A stretch of DNA of 64,000 nucleotides from Nocardioides speluncae. Lineage in GTDB: Bacteria; Actinomycetota; Actinomycetes; Propionibacteriales; Nocardioidaceae. The notes beneath the pieces were generated by a model. It saw nothing but the letters and a program-made list of their open reading frames with translations. It made no database searches and was not told the origin of the DNA. This document shows positions 40,741-50,055 of this stretch, piece after piece. The position numbers and the translations under genes were made by a program. The stretch spans positions 310,001 through 374,000 of the forward strand of contig NZ_QEOO01000016.1 of assembly GCF_003121585.1 (NCBI RefSeq), given 5' to 3'. How positions within the stretch are numbered: the first letter of the stretch is position 1; every line of letters starts with the position of its first letter.

Positions 40741-43082
40741 ATGGGCTGGAAGTCCTTTGCTGCCTGCGCCACCGTCGTCGTCGCCACCCTGGCGCCGGCG
40801 TACGCCCAGGCAGATCCGAAACCGAAGCCGCCGCCGACGCCGCCGAGCGAGCCGACGACCGCCGACTGCACGCTCGGCGCCGGCGAGTGGCAGCGCTGCC
40901 TCGCTGTCGATGCCACGCTCAACCACGCGCCGAAGGTCGGCCAGCGCGCCGTCCTGACCGTGCGGGTGCGGGCCTCGGCCGACCTCGATGACGTCGACGT
41001 CAGCTTCGCCCTGCCGCAGATGCTGGTGCTGAAGAAGGCGCCGTACGGCTTCACAACCAAGCCGGGCAGGGGCGGCGCCGTCCGCACCGCCGCCGGCACC
41101 TTCGACCTTCGGGCCGGCGACGAGCTCCGGTTCAAGGCGCATGTCGGTGCGGTCGCCGAAGGTGAGCACTCGATCAGCGTGGCCGCGGTCACCGGCCGCG
41201 GTCTCCCCTACGACAGCGAGACCGTCTATGCACCGCTGATAGTCGGGAGCACTCCGCAGACCTCGCAGCTCGGCTACCGCGAAGGCGTCCAGCGCGCGGC
41301 GCGGACGGCCGCGCCGGTGGTGCGCACGAAGGCGCCGTACGTGGCCTCGCAGCCGGTCGCACCCAGCAAGCAGCAGTACGACGCCAAGCGGCGCGCCGGC
41401 ATCCAGGCCGTCTCGTGTGTGCGCGGGCGGTTCGTCTACCGCGAGGGCGGGCAGGAGCGGCCGGCGAAGAACCTCGAGGCACAGGCCTGGGACGAGGACT
41501 CCATCAGCGACGACCAGCTCGGCGTCGACCTCCTCGACGGGGACGGACGGTTCGAGGTCTGCTTCGAGAACGACGACGGCATCGGCGGTGGCGGCCAGGA
41601 CCTCTACCTCCGCTTCGCGACCAAGCACGCGAGGTTCACCGTCACCCACGAGAACGGCGACGAGTGGATCTTCCGGCCGCCGCGCCGCGACGACGACATC
41701 GCCGATGGGGAGACGATCGACTTCGGCACCTGGCATCCCGCCAACCCCGACCACGACCGCGCCCTGATCACGTTTGATGCGGCGGACAATGCCGACGTCT
41801 GGACTCCCGGCCGGTGCTGGGACCGCGACGAGTCGGACTGCCGCAACTTCGAGATCCGCTGGCCCGACAACGCCTCGCAGTACACCTGGGACGACACCGT
41901 GCACATCACCAACGACGACGGCCGGGACCGGTGGGTCGTGACCCACGAGGTCGGCCACGCGGTGATGGACAACATCTACCAGGACTTCCAACCAGACGTC
42001 GGACCCGACTGCCTTAACCACGGCATCTGGTCGACCGAGACGGCGGCGTGTGCGTGGGTCGAGGGCTTCGCCGACTGGTATGCCTGGACGGTTCGCAACA
42101 ACCCGAACTGGGGCACCGCCGCCAACGTCGAGAACCAAGTCTGGGGCGACCGCGAGGATCCCAACAACCCGAACAGCGCACTCCGGCCGACCGGCGACCA
42201 CGTCGAAGGCCGGGTGGCCGGCGCGCTGTGGGACCTGCAGGACGCCGGCGAGCCTGCCGCGACGGCGTACTGGGACCACTGGAACGAGGGGTCGCCGTTC
42301 CCGGTGTGGGAGACCTTCCTGGACCACCGGTCGTCGAGCTTCGACGAGTTCTGGCGACAGCGGCGAGCCGACGGCTACGCCACCGGCGACGACGCGGCCG
42401 GCGCGCTCTACCAGAACACCATCGACAAGGACTTCCGGAACCCGCTCGCGAGCGGACGGCAGAAGGTACTCCGCAGCCCGCAACCACCGGGCAGCACAAC
42501 TACCGCTTCGAGACCGAGTTCCTGTTCTGGTCGGTGGTCGCCATGCGACCGCCCGCGAGCGCCGACTACGACCTCGAGGTGTACGACGACCGAGCGATGA
42601 CCAACCGGCTGGGGTCGTCCGGGCTGAGCAGCGGGGTCGTGGACTTCGTGGCGGTCGACGGCAACCAGGGCCATCAGCCGCTGGGTGACCTCTACCCGCG
42701 AGCCCGGCACCTGAATGGAGACGGCGAGTACGTGATCGAGGCGGACTACGACTCCGACCTGATCGGCGTGGGCGACACGACGGCCCCGATGAGCGCGCAG
42801 GACGTCGTCGAGATGTACGACCTGTGTACGTCGGAGAAGCGCACCATCACCGTCACCCCCGGCGACGTCTCCCAGGATGCCGAGCTCTTCGTGATGAGCT
42901 CGACGCCCGGGCCGGGTGCGAACTCGGTCAAGTCCCGGGCATCGGCGTTCCGCACCTCCATGGCCGGCGAGCCGGGGCAGGCGGAGACCGTCGAGATCCC
43001 GGCGACCGGCGACACGCAGTGCTACGGCGTCGTCCTCGTCAACAAGGCCGGCAGCGGGTCGTACACGGTCAACGTGTCCTGA
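40741..43082 (+). pseudogene. secreted HEXXH metalloprotease-like protein, interrupted by a frameshift
   Basis: The signal peptide (MGWKSFAACATVVVATLAPAYA) is followed by an N-terminal beta-rich domain (VLTVRVRASADLDDVDVSFALP) and a zinc-protease-like region with WVVTHEVGHAVMDNIY (HEVGH), a later CAWVEGFADWYAW and GRVAGALWDLQD. Around 42470-42500 the frame changes by -1: the first frame runs into RPSSCSGRW and a stop at 42600, whereas the next frame continues NYRFETEFLFWSV to the true C-terminal beta domain (TITVTPGDVSQDAELFV, ending TVNVS). A single-base deletion or sequencing error explains it; no slippery site is evident. Confidence 0.8.
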
Positions 43083-43092
43083 GCGGGTTGGG

Positions 43093-43140
43093 TCCGGCGG
43101 TTTTCGAGACGGTTGCAGCACGGCCGCCGCAACCGCCGGA
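43093..43140 (+). terminator. palindromic repeat/terminator after protease gene
   Basis: Perfect outer arms TCCGGCGGTT/AACCGCCGGA around TTCGAGACGGTTGCAG, the same core words as the repeats at 3676 and 4917. It starts 10 bp after the stop codon. Confidence 0.7.
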
Positions 43141-43166
43141 CCGACCGATCCGGCAGGATGACCCGC

Positions 43167-43937
43167 ATGAGCAAGAGCGTCCTGATCACCGGGGCGGCGG
43201 CCGGGATCGGGCGGGCGACCGCGCTGCGGTTCGCGGCGGCCGGTTACATCGTCGGCGGATTCGACGTCGACCGCGACGGGCTGGCCGCGCTGGCTGCCGA
43301 CCTCGGCTCGCGACACGTCACAGGCGAGCTCGATGTCCGCGACGCCGACGGCTGGCGGGCCGCACTCGACGCGCTCACCTCGCGGACCGGCGGTGAGCTG
43401 GACGTGCTGGTCAACAACGCCGGGATCCTGCGGTCGGGCCGGTTCGCCGAGATCCCGCTCGCCGACCAGCAGCGGATCATCGAGGTCAACGTGACGGGCG
43501 TGCTCAACGGCTGCCATGCGGCGTACCCGTATCTGAAGCGGACCCAGGGTGCGCACGTCGTCAATCTCGCCTCCGCCTCCGCGATCTACGGCCAGCCCGA
43601 GCTGGCGGCGTACTCGGCGAGCAAGTTCGCGGTGCGCGGCCTGACCGAGGCGCTCGACCTGGAGTGGGCCGGCGACGACATCACCGTGCGGGCGCTGTGG
43701 CCGCTGTTCGTGAACACCGCGATGGTCGACGGGATGGACATCGCCAGCACCCGCTCCCTGGGCATCCGGCTGACCGCCGACGACGTCGCCGAGGCGGTGT
43801 ACGACGCGGTGCAGCCCCGCCGCAGGCTGGGCGGCGTCCACATCGCCGTCGGGCGGCAGGCCAAGCTGATGCGGGCTGCCTCGGACATCGCGCCGAGCTG
43901 GATGTCCCGGCTGGTCAACAAGCGGCTGACCTCGTAG
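43167..43937 (+). CDS. short-chain dehydrogenase/reductase
   Basis: 256 residues from MSKSVLITG; an ATG three codons upstream is also possible. Cofactor motif TGAAAGIG, NNAG (VLVNNAGILRSG), catalytic Ser in NLASASAIYGQP, Tyr-Lys in YSASKFAVRGL. Classical NAD(P)-dependent SDR oxidoreductase of the cytosol; the acidic residue after the second strand (GGFDVDRDG) favours NAD(H). Substrate unknown. Confidence 0.92.
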   Translation: MSKSVLITGAAAGIGRATALRFAAAGYIVGGFDVDRDGLAALAADLGSRHVTGELDVRDADGWRAALDALTSRTGGELDVLVNNAGILRSGRFAEIPLADQQRIIEVNVTGVLNGCHAAYPYLKRTQGAHVVNLASASAIYGQPELAAYSASKFAVRGLTEALDLEWAGDDITVRALWPLFVNTAMVDGMDIASTRSLGIRLTADDVAEAVYDAVQPRRRLGGVHIAVGRQAKLMRAASDIAPSWMSRLVNKRLTS

Positions 43938-43944
43938 CCACAGC

Positions 43945-44589
43945 TCAGCGAAATGGCGGCGGCGACGAGGGCGGGAACGGGGGCGTCGCCGGGTAGCCGG
44001 GCAGGTCCGGCGGCTGCAAGGGCGGCTGTGGCACCGGCGAGACCGGGTTGGCGACGTGCTCAGGCACCGTGAACGGGTTCGGGCCGATGCTGTCGTAGTC
44101 GTCGGCATAGTCGACCCCGTTGGAGATCCGGATCGCCATCCGTAGCTGCTTGCGGGCCTCCTCAACCCCGGCGGTCTCGACCGGCGTACCCGGATCATGC
44201 GACAGCTGTTCCCGGGTCGCGGTGACGAAGTCGCTGAACGTGTCGACCACCTCGCGCGAGCCGAACGCATGCACCCGGGAGCGGAGCGGCCAGGCCGCGT
44301 CGTACATCCGCTGCAGCTTCTCCTCCGCGCTGGCACCGGCCTCGGGCTGGAGCGCCTGGAGCACGTCGAGGTACACGTCGGAGCGCTGCTCCCAGATCCG
44401 CTCGCTGCGCGCCGCCGCCCGCATCGCCTCCCGGTCGTCCTGCTGCTGCCGGGTCTGCCGCTCCCGCTCCTCCCGGTTGGTGCGGCGCTGCAACACCAGC
44501 GCCAGCGCCGCCACTCCGGCGGCGCTCACCGCTCCCAGAGCACCGCCGACTCCCTCGACGACGCTCACCCACTGTGGTGGATCCGCCAT
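43945..44589 (-). CDS. single-pass membrane hypothetical protein
   Basis: 214 residues. A single N-terminal helix (VGGALGAVSAAGVAALALVLQ) is followed by a charged coiled-coil region (RRTNREERERQTRQQQDDREAMR, split by glutamines) and a helical domain (IWEQRSDVYLDVLQALQPEAG, MYDAAWPLRSRVHAFGS). It ends in a proline-rich tail. Similar single-pass helical proteins occur widely in actinobacteria without assigned function. Confidence 0.7.
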   Translation of the reverse strand: MADPPQWVSVVEGVGGALGAVSAAGVAALALVLQRRTNREERERQTRQQQDDREAMRAAARSERIWEQRSDVYLDVLQALQPEAGASAEEKLQRMYDAAWPLRSRVHAFGSREVVDTFSDFVTATREQLSHDPGTPVETAGVEEARKQLRMAIRISNGVDYADDYDSIGPNPFTVPEHVANPVSPVPQPPLQPPDLPGYPATPPFPPSSPPPFR

Positions 44590-44601
44590 GCCGACAGCGT
44601 G

Positions 44602-44910
44602 TCAGAGGACGCGAGCGAACCGGAACCCCGTTCGGTCGTAGCCGCGACCCTCGTAGAACGCGTGCGCGTCGGTACGGCGCCGGTTCGAGGTCACCGCCAG
44701 CCGGGCCGCGCCGAGCCCTCGCGCCCAGGTCTCGAAGGTGTCGACCATCTGCCTCCCGATTCCGCGGCCTTGCTGCTCGCGCGCAACCACCGACGCGATC
44801 AGCTGGGCGGCCGGCGTACCAGCTGCTCCTCTGTCGACGGCTGCTCGAGGTCGGTGAACAGCGGCACCAGGCGAGGGGGCGTCGGCGGGATCGGCAGTTC
44901 GGATCTCCAT
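44602..44910 (-). pseudogene. degenerate GNAT acetyltransferase
   Basis: The C-terminal half is a normal GNAT motif (SVVAREQQGRGIGRQMVDTFE, ARLAVTSNRRRTDAHAFYEGRGY, TGFRFARVL). After MEIRTADPADAP an extra C in a CCCCC run shifts the frame: the other frame reads RLVPLFTDLEQPSTEEQLVRR, the expected GNAT N-terminus, then stops. About 50 residues of the central fold are missing. A 102-codon ORF survives but is unlikely to be a working enzyme. Confidence 0.8.
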
Positions 44911-44994
44911 GTCACCCAGTGAACCTTCCCCTCGGCGGAGCGCGGCCCTACGGTAAAGACCAAACCGGACGCAACCACTCGAATGGAGCCTGCC

Positions 44995-46017
44995 ATGCGC
45001 CGCGTAGTGCCCGCTGTCGCCACCCTCGCCCTCACCCTCGCGATCACCGCCACCGCCACCGCCGACCCACAGACCGTCCCCAACGGACCATGGGTCCAAG
45101 ACAGCCAGCAGGTCCGCCTCGAGCGGCTCCATTCGTACGACGAGATGGTCAAGGCACTGCGCCAGATCTCGCAGCGGTCCGGCGGCCGAGTGGCGCTCGA
45201 GACCATCGGCCAGTCCAACGAGGGCCGCGACCTCTACCTGGCGAAGGCCGGGACCGGCCCGACCAAGGTCCTCTACGTCACCCAGCAGCACGGCAACGAG
45301 CCGCTCGGAACCGAGGCCGCCCTGCAGCTCCTGCAGCGGGTTGCGAACGGTGGCGCGGGCTGGGACGCGATCCTCGACAAGGTGACGCTGCTCGTCGTAC
45401 CCAAGGTGAACCCGGACGGCTCGGAGCGGTTCCAGCGGCAGAACCACGACCCGGACTGCTCCGGCGCGTTCTGTACGCCGGGAGTCGGGTTCGACGTCAA
45501 CCGCTGGCACGACCCGGCGGTCGCGCCTGAGGCGAACCCGGTGCCGGAGGCGGCGGCGATCCAGCGGGTCGCGATCCGCTACCAGCCGGACCTGGTCGTC
45601 GACTTCCACCACCAGGGCTCGTACGTCACCGACGACGGCGACCTGATCACCACGTCGATCTTCTGGCCGAACCACCCGGATGCTCCTGCGTCCGCGGTGA
45701 CGCTGTCCAAGCAGATGTGCGTGGTCATCAACGACACGTTGTCCAGGTACGGCTTCGCCGAGGTCAGCCAGTACCCCGGCACGCTCCCCCGTGGCATCGC
45801 CCGCAACTCCTACGGCATCCGCGGCGCCGGCAGCGCTCTCGTCGAGCTCCGCGGCGGCATCGGGCAGAAGAGCTCCGGCATGCTCGTCAGGACGGCCTTC
45901 GCCACCATGGGGGCAGTGCTCGAAGCCGCCGCCGAGGACACCATCGACACCCAGGACCCGGCGCGCGCCGACGCCATCCCGCTGCGCGGGGACTTCGTGG
46001 AGGCTCCGCACGAGTGA
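44995..46017 (+). CDS. secreted M14 zinc carboxypeptidase
   Basis: 340 residues, ATG with GGAG 6 bases upstream. The signal peptide (RRVVPAVATLALTLAITATATA) is followed by M14 motifs: QQHGNEPLG (zinc ligands H and E), VPKVNPDGSERF, GFDVNRWHDP and DLVVDFHHQGS (third zinc histidine), with catalytic Glu in SALVELRGG. Likely removes C-terminal residues from extracellular peptides or cell-wall stems. Substrate unknown. Confidence 0.9.
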   Translation: MRRVVPAVATLALTLAITATATADPQTVPNGPWVQDSQQVRLERLHSYDEMVKALRQISQRSGGRVALETIGQSNEGRDLYLAKAGTGPTKVLYVTQQHGNEPLGTEAALQLLQRVANGGAGWDAILDKVTLLVVPKVNPDGSERFQRQNHDPDCSGAFCTPGVGFDVNRWHDPAVAPEANPVPEAAAIQRVAIRYQPDLVVDFHHQGSYVTDDGDLITTSIFWPNHPDAPASAVTLSKQMCVVINDTLSRYGFAEVSQYPGTLPRGIARNSYGIRGAGSALVELRGGIGQKSSGMLVRTAFATMGAVLEAAAEDTIDTQDPARADAIPLRGDFVEAPHE

Positions 46018-46039
46018 GGTTTCGGCGGCACGATCGTGC

Positions 46040-46327
46040 TCACACCGGGCCGCCCGGTGTGAGCTCGATCGTGACCACGTCGCCGACCTCCAGACCCTCC
46101 GCCTTGCGGATCTTGTCCTTCAGCGGGACGACGTAGCCGCCGTCCTTGGGCCACAGCGAGGTGGTCCACTCTGTGTCGCCGATCCGCACCGTCACCGGGA
46201 TCATCCCCCAGCCGTAGGTGACCGCGGTCGAGATCTCCTGCAGGTCGGCGCTCTCCTCCTCGGGCACGGTGACGAAGTGGTACGGCGCCGGGCCGCGCCA
46301 GTGCCAGATCTCGCCGCTGAACTCCAT
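46040..46327 (-). CDS. DUF1905-domain protein
   Basis: 95 residues: FSGEIWHWRGPAPYHFVTVPEE and GWGMIPVTVRIGDTEWTTSLWPKDGGYVVPLK and KAEGLEVGDVVTIEL cover the whole DUF1905 domain (split here). A small beta-barrel of unknown function, common in actinobacteria. Divergent from the VOC gene. Confidence 0.85.
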   Translation of the reverse strand: MEFSGEIWHWRGPAPYHFVTVPEEESADLQEISTAVTYGWGMIPVTVRIGDTEWTTSLWPKDGGYVVPLKDKIRKAEGLEVGDVVTIELTPGGPV

Positions 46328-46350
46328 GGGCTCTCTCCTAGGCTGGCCGA

Positions 46351-46734
46351 ATGGACATGAAACTGGAGCTGGTGGCGGTACCGGTAACCGACGTCGACCG
46401 CGCGAAGGACTTCTACGTGCAGGCGGGCTTCGTCCTCGACCATGACCACACGGTCAGCGAGGAGACCCGGTTCGTGCAACTGACGCCGCCGGGATCGGGC
46501 TGCTCGATCGCCATCGGCCGGGGGCTGACCAACATGACGCCGGGCTCGCTCGACAACATGCAGATGGTGGTCGCCGACGCCGACGCCGCCCACGCCGCTC
46601 TGAAGGAGCGCGGGATCGAGGTCAGCGACGTCGACGACCAGCCGTGGGGCCGGTTCGTCTACTTCTCCGACCCCGACGGCAACGGCTGGGCGCTCCAGCA
46701 GCTGCCCGACTGGTCGGCGAACGCCGGCTCGTAG
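46351..46734 (+). CDS. VOC-family (glyoxalase-like) protein
   Basis: 127 residues; ELVAVPVTDVDRAKDFYVQAGF begins the first module and GRFVYFSDPDGNGWALQQLP ends the second, the pattern of glyoxalase/bleomycin-resistance-type proteins. Ligand unknown. Confidence 0.88.
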   Translation: MDMKLELVAVPVTDVDRAKDFYVQAGFVLDHDHTVSEETRFVQLTPPGSGCSIAIGRGLTNMTPGSLDNMQMVVADADAAHAALKERGIEVSDVDDQPWGRFVYFSDPDGNGWALQQLPDWSANAGS

Positions 46735-46736
46735 CC

Positions 46737-47324
46737 TCACGCGGGCGGGTCCTCACCGACCCGCCCGTCGACGGACTCGCGCAGGATGTCCGCGTGGCCG
46801 GTGTGCCGCGCGTACTCCTCGATCATGTCGATCAGGATCCGGCGCAGGCTCGGCCGGTCGCCGTCCGGCGAGGTGTAGTGGGCCAGCCCGTCCAGGCCGC
46901 CGTCAGCTCCTTCTCGTGACAGTGCCCGCGCGAGATTGGCGCGAGCGCGGGCGACGTTGGCGTCGTACAGGTCGTAGAGCTGGCTCGGGGTGTCGTCGAG
47001 GGCGGTCCGCCACTCCCAGTCCGGGTCCTGGTCCCAGTCGATGCTCTCGAACGGCGCGCCCGGTGACTCGCCGAGCAGCTTCCAGGCGAAGTAGTCGGCC
47101 TCGACCAGCGCGAGGTGCTTGAGCAGCCCGGCGATGGTCATCGTGGACCCCGCCGTGGTCGCGCGCAGCCCGGCCGTGTCCAGGTCGGCGCACTTCCAGC
47201 GGAAGGTACGGCGCTGCCGTTCCAGTGCGCCGACCAGGGTGTCCTCCTCGGTGCCGGCAACGGGCGGCCCCTTGAGGACGGGTGCGTTGCCGGCTTCGTT
47301 GGTCGCTGAGTCAGTCGTGGTCAT
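46737..47324 (-). CDS. DinB-family (DUF664) protein
   Basis: 195 residues from MTTTDSATNEAG. Four-helix DinB-like fold: LERQRRTFRWKCADLDTAGLR, TIAGLLKHLALVEADYFAWKLL with the metal-binding histidine, and MIEEYARHTGHADILRES with the HTGHAD motif supplying two more. Actinobacterial DUF664 proteins are often mycothiol-dependent transferases. Divergent from the WYL regulator across about 50 bp with a repeated TTCCGGA motif. Confidence 0.88.
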   Translation of the reverse strand: MTTTDSATNEAGNAPVLKGPPVAGTEEDTLVGALERQRRTFRWKCADLDTAGLRATTAGSTMTIAGLLKHLALVEADYFAWKLLGESPGAPFESIDWDQDPDWEWRTALDDTPSQLYDLYDANVARARANLARALSREGADGGLDGLAHYTSPDGDRPSLRRILIDMIEEYARHTGHADILRESVDGRVGEDPPA

Positions 47325-47344
47325 GCGGAGAAGCGTAGAGTCAG

Positions 47345-47366
47345 TTCCGGACGTTCTACTTCCGGA
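47345..47366. promoter_or_regulatory. TTCCGGA direct repeat between DinB and WYL genes
   Basis: Two copies of TTCCGGA, 15 bp apart, in the short divergent promoter region; candidate operator for the WYL regulator. Confidence 0.4.
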
Positions 47367-47378
47367 TTGGCGGCAGAT

Positions 47379-48335
47379 GTGGCGAAGGACTCCAGCCCGA
47401 CCGCGCGGGCGCTGCTCGCCCTCGAGCTGCTGCAGGGCAGTCCTGGGATCACCGCGGACCAGCTCGCCGACAAGCTCGGCGTCACCGAGCGCGCGGCCAG
47501 GCGGTACGTCGCGATCCTGCGCGAGGCCGGCATCCCGGTGGAGTCGGCGCGCGGACCGTACGGCGGCTACCGGCTCGGCCGCGGACTCCGGCTGCCGCCA
47601 CTGATGTTCAGCTCCGCCGAGGCGCTCGGGCTGGTGATGGCGGTGCTCGACGGCCACCACGACGCAAGCGACACCACCGACCCTGTCGGCTCCGCGCTCG
47701 GCAAGATCGTCCGCGCGCTGCCGGAGCCGGTGGCCGCCCAGGCCGAGTCGGTACGCCGTGCCACCGCGCCCGCACCCGACCGCGCCGCCGCCCGGCCCGA
47801 TCCCGCGACGACGGCCACCCTGGTCCAGGCATCCGCCGACCGGCAGCTGGTGCGGCTCGGCTACCGCTCCGAGGCCGGGTCCGAGTGGGAGATCGAGGCC
47901 GAGCCGTGGGCGGTCGTGGTCCGGCACGGCCGGTGGTACCTGCTCTGCCGCACCCACCCGAAGGGCGAGCGTCGCGCCTACCGGATCGACCGGGTCCGGC
48001 ACGTCTCGGTGCTCACAGGCACCTTCACCCCACCCGCCGACCTGGACCCGGTCGCGACGCTGGAGCAGCACCTCTCCGCCGGCTGGGAGTACGACGTCGA
48101 GGTCCTCATCGAGACACCGCTCGACCGGATCGCCGGGCGGGTCTCCCCCGTCCTCGGCCGGGTGTCGGCCGTCGACGACGCCACCAGCCGCCTGGTCGGC
48201 AGCACCAGCAACCCGTGGTGGTACGCCGAGCAGCTCGCCGCCCTGCCCGCGCCGTACCGGATCGTGGAGTGTCCCGAGCTCCGCGAGTGCGCCCGTGCCG
48301 TCGGCGAGCGACTGGTCGCCGCCGCGGCCGGTTGA
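47379..48335 (+). CDS. WYL-domain transcriptional regulator (YafY-like)
   Basis: About 318 residues from a GTG; a TTG 12 bases earlier is possible. N-terminal winged helix (LLALELLQGSPGITADQLADKLGVTERAARRYVAILREAGIP in part), then the WYL domain with WAVVVRHGRWYLLCRTHPKG and RAYRIDRVRHVSVL, and a C-terminal WCX-like region (IVECPELRECARAVGERL). WYL proteins sense nucleic acids or small ligands. The divergent DinB gene is a likely target. Confidence 0.88.
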   Translation: MAKDSSPTARALLALELLQGSPGITADQLADKLGVTERAARRYVAILREAGIPVESARGPYGGYRLGRGLRLPPLMFSSAEALGLVMAVLDGHHDASDTTDPVGSALGKIVRALPEPVAAQAESVRRATAPAPDRAAARPDPATTATLVQASADRQLVRLGYRSEAGSEWEIEAEPWAVVVRHGRWYLLCRTHPKGERRAYRIDRVRHVSVLTGTFTPPADLDPVATLEQHLSAGWEYDVEVLIETPLDRIAGRVSPVLGRVSAVDDATSRLVGSTSNPWWYAEQLAALPAPYRIVECPELRECARAVGERLVAAAAG

Positions 48336-48339
48336 CCGT

Positions 48340-49530
48340 CTACCCGTCGTGGATCGGGTGCTTGGGCAGCTTCTTCACCCGGGCCCGGCGCTTCTTACGG
48401 GCCGGGATCATCGAGCGCATCTCCTCGAGCTTGCCGAAGCAGAGCAGCCGGTCGCCCGCCTCCAGCACCCGCCGGTCCGACGGCGTCGGGATGACGCTCG
48501 CGCCGCGGTGCAGGGTGAGCACGGTGATGTCGCGCTCGCGCAGGCCGGACTCGCCGAGCTTCCGCCCGATCAGGTCGGCGTCGCCCTGGACGACCAGCTC
48601 GGCGACGCCGTACCCGGTCGAGACGCTGAGCCGCTGGCGAACGTCGATCTGCGGGAACGCCACCTGGTTGCCGATGTAGTCGATGATCGCGCCGGCCACG
48701 TCCAGCCGGGTCGCGGCCTCGATCCCCTCCAGGCCGGGCGAGGAGTTCACCTCGATCACCAGCGGGCCGTCGTCGCCTTCGAGCATGTCCACGCCGGCAA
48801 CCCGCAGGCCCATGATCTGCGCCGCGCGCACCGCAACCCGCTCGTGCGCCTCGGAGAGCTGGACCGCCTCGACCCGCGCTCCACGGTGCACGTTGGACCG
48901 GAACTCGTCGCCCCTGGCGGTACGCCGCATCGCGGCCACCACCCGGTCGCCGACCACCAGCGCCCGGATGTCGCGGCCCTTGCTCTCCTTGACGAAGCGC
49001 TGGATCAGCACGTTCTGCTTGGTGCTCTGCAAGGTCTCGATGATCGCCTCGGCCACCTTGGTCTCGGGCGCCAGGATCACGCCGATGCCCTGGGTGCCTT
49101 CGAGCAGCTTGATCACCACCGGGGCACCGCCGACCCGCTCGATCGCCGCGACCACATCGGCCCGGTCCCGGACGAAGGTCGTGGCTGGCATCCCGATGTT
49201 GTGGCGGGACAGGATCTGGGTGGCGCGCAGCTTGTCGCGGGAGTTGACGATGCCGCCGGAGGTGTTCGGCGTGTAGATGTCCATCTGCTCGAACTGACGG
49301 ACCACCGCGGTGCCGAAGTACGAGATCGAGTTGCCGATCCGGGGCAGCACCGCGTCGTAGTCCGACAGCGGTTTACCGCGGAACAGCAGGTCCGGCTCGT
49401 CGCTGGACAGGTCGATGGCAAAGCGAAGGGTGTTCAGGACCTTGACCCGGTGGCCACGGTCGAGGGCAGCGGTACGGAGGCGCTGCGTGCTGTACGAACG
49501 CGGCGCGCGGGAAAGGATCGCCAGCTTCAC
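48340..49530 (-). CDS. rimK: RimK-family ATP-grasp ligase with C-terminal RCK_C domain
   Basis: 396 residues. ATP-grasp part (about 1-290): YTPNTSGGIVNSRDKLRATQ, PVVIKLLEGTQGIGVIL, VLIQRFVKESKGRDIRALVV and PLVIEVNSSPGLEGIE match RimK, which ligates glutamate or similar residues to a peptide or protein C-terminus. Residues about 295-370 (GDADLIGRKLGESGLRERDITVLTLHRG, RVLEAGDRLLCFGKLEEM) form a TrkA_C/RCK_C domain, an unusual fusion suggesting ligand control. Divergent by 50 bp from the RimB-like protease gene. Confidence 0.88.
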   Translation of the reverse strand: MKLAILSRAPRSYSTQRLRTAALDRGHRVKVLNTLRFAIDLSSDEPDLLFRGKPLSDYDAVLPRIGNSISYFGTAVVRQFEQMDIYTPNTSGGIVNSRDKLRATQILSRHNIGMPATTFVRDRADVVAAIERVGGAPVVIKLLEGTQGIGVILAPETKVAEAIIETLQSTKQNVLIQRFVKESKGRDIRALVVGDRVVAAMRRTARGDEFRSNVHRGARVEAVQLSEAHERVAVRAAQIMGLRVAGVDMLEGDDGPLVIEVNSSPGLEGIEAATRLDVAGAIIDYIGNQVAFPQIDVRQRLSVSTGYGVAELVVQGDADLIGRKLGESGLRERDITVLTLHRGASVIPTPSDRRVLEAGDRLLCFGKLEEMRSMIPARKKRRARVKKLPKHPIHDG

Positions 49531-49580
49531 TTATCCGCCTATTGGGGCCTGAGGGGAAGGGACTCAACTAGATTGGGCGG

Positions 49581-50054
49581 GTGTCGAGGGCCCATTCAAA
49601 CATCGTCGCCGGGTGGCGTGAGTGGGTGAGTCTGCCTGGTCTCGAAGTGCGGTGGATCAAGGCCAAGCTCGACACCGGTGCGCGGACCTCCGCGATCCAT
49701 GCATTCGACCTCGAGGAGTTCGAGAAGAACGGCGACGAATGGGTCAGGTTCTCGATCCATCCGTGGCAGCGGTCGGCGGTCGAGTCGACCATCGTCGAGC
49801 TGCCCGTGCACGACCGGAGGGTGGTGCGCAGCTCCAACGGGGACGCGCAGGAGCGGATGGTCGTGCTGATGGACATCACTATCGTCGGCACCACCGTCAC
49901 CGCCGAGGTCTCGCTGAGCCGCCGCGACGAGATGGGCTTCCGGATGCTGATCGGCCGGGAGGTACTGCGCCAGGGCTTCCTGGTCGACGTCGGCCATTCC
50001 TATCTCGGCGGCCGCCCCAAGCGCGTCGTACGCCGAAAGAACCGGGGTCGATAG
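49581..50054 (+). CDS. RimB-like retropepsin-fold protease
   Basis: 157 residues. IKAKLDTGARTSAIHA carries the DTGA active-site motif of this aspartyl-protease-fold family, historically called ATP-dependent zinc protease (DUF785). SRRDEMGFRMLIGREVL completes the fold. In other bacteria such proteins trim residues added by RimK; the neighbouring RimK here supports that role. Only one base separates it from the next gene. Confidence 0.87.
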   Translation: MSRAHSNIVAGWREWVSLPGLEVRWIKAKLDTGARTSAIHAFDLEEFEKNGDEWVRFSIHPWQRSAVESTIVELPVHDRRVVRSSNGDAQERMVVLMDITIVGTTVTAEVSLSRRDEMGFRMLIGREVLRQGFLVDVGHSYLGGRPKRVVRRKNRGR

Positions 50055-50055
50055 C

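Noticed and set aside
40423..42483. 686-codon open frame antisense to the metalloprotease
   Set aside because: Valine/arginine-rich, no family features, whereas the plus strand shows a signal peptide and HEVGH.
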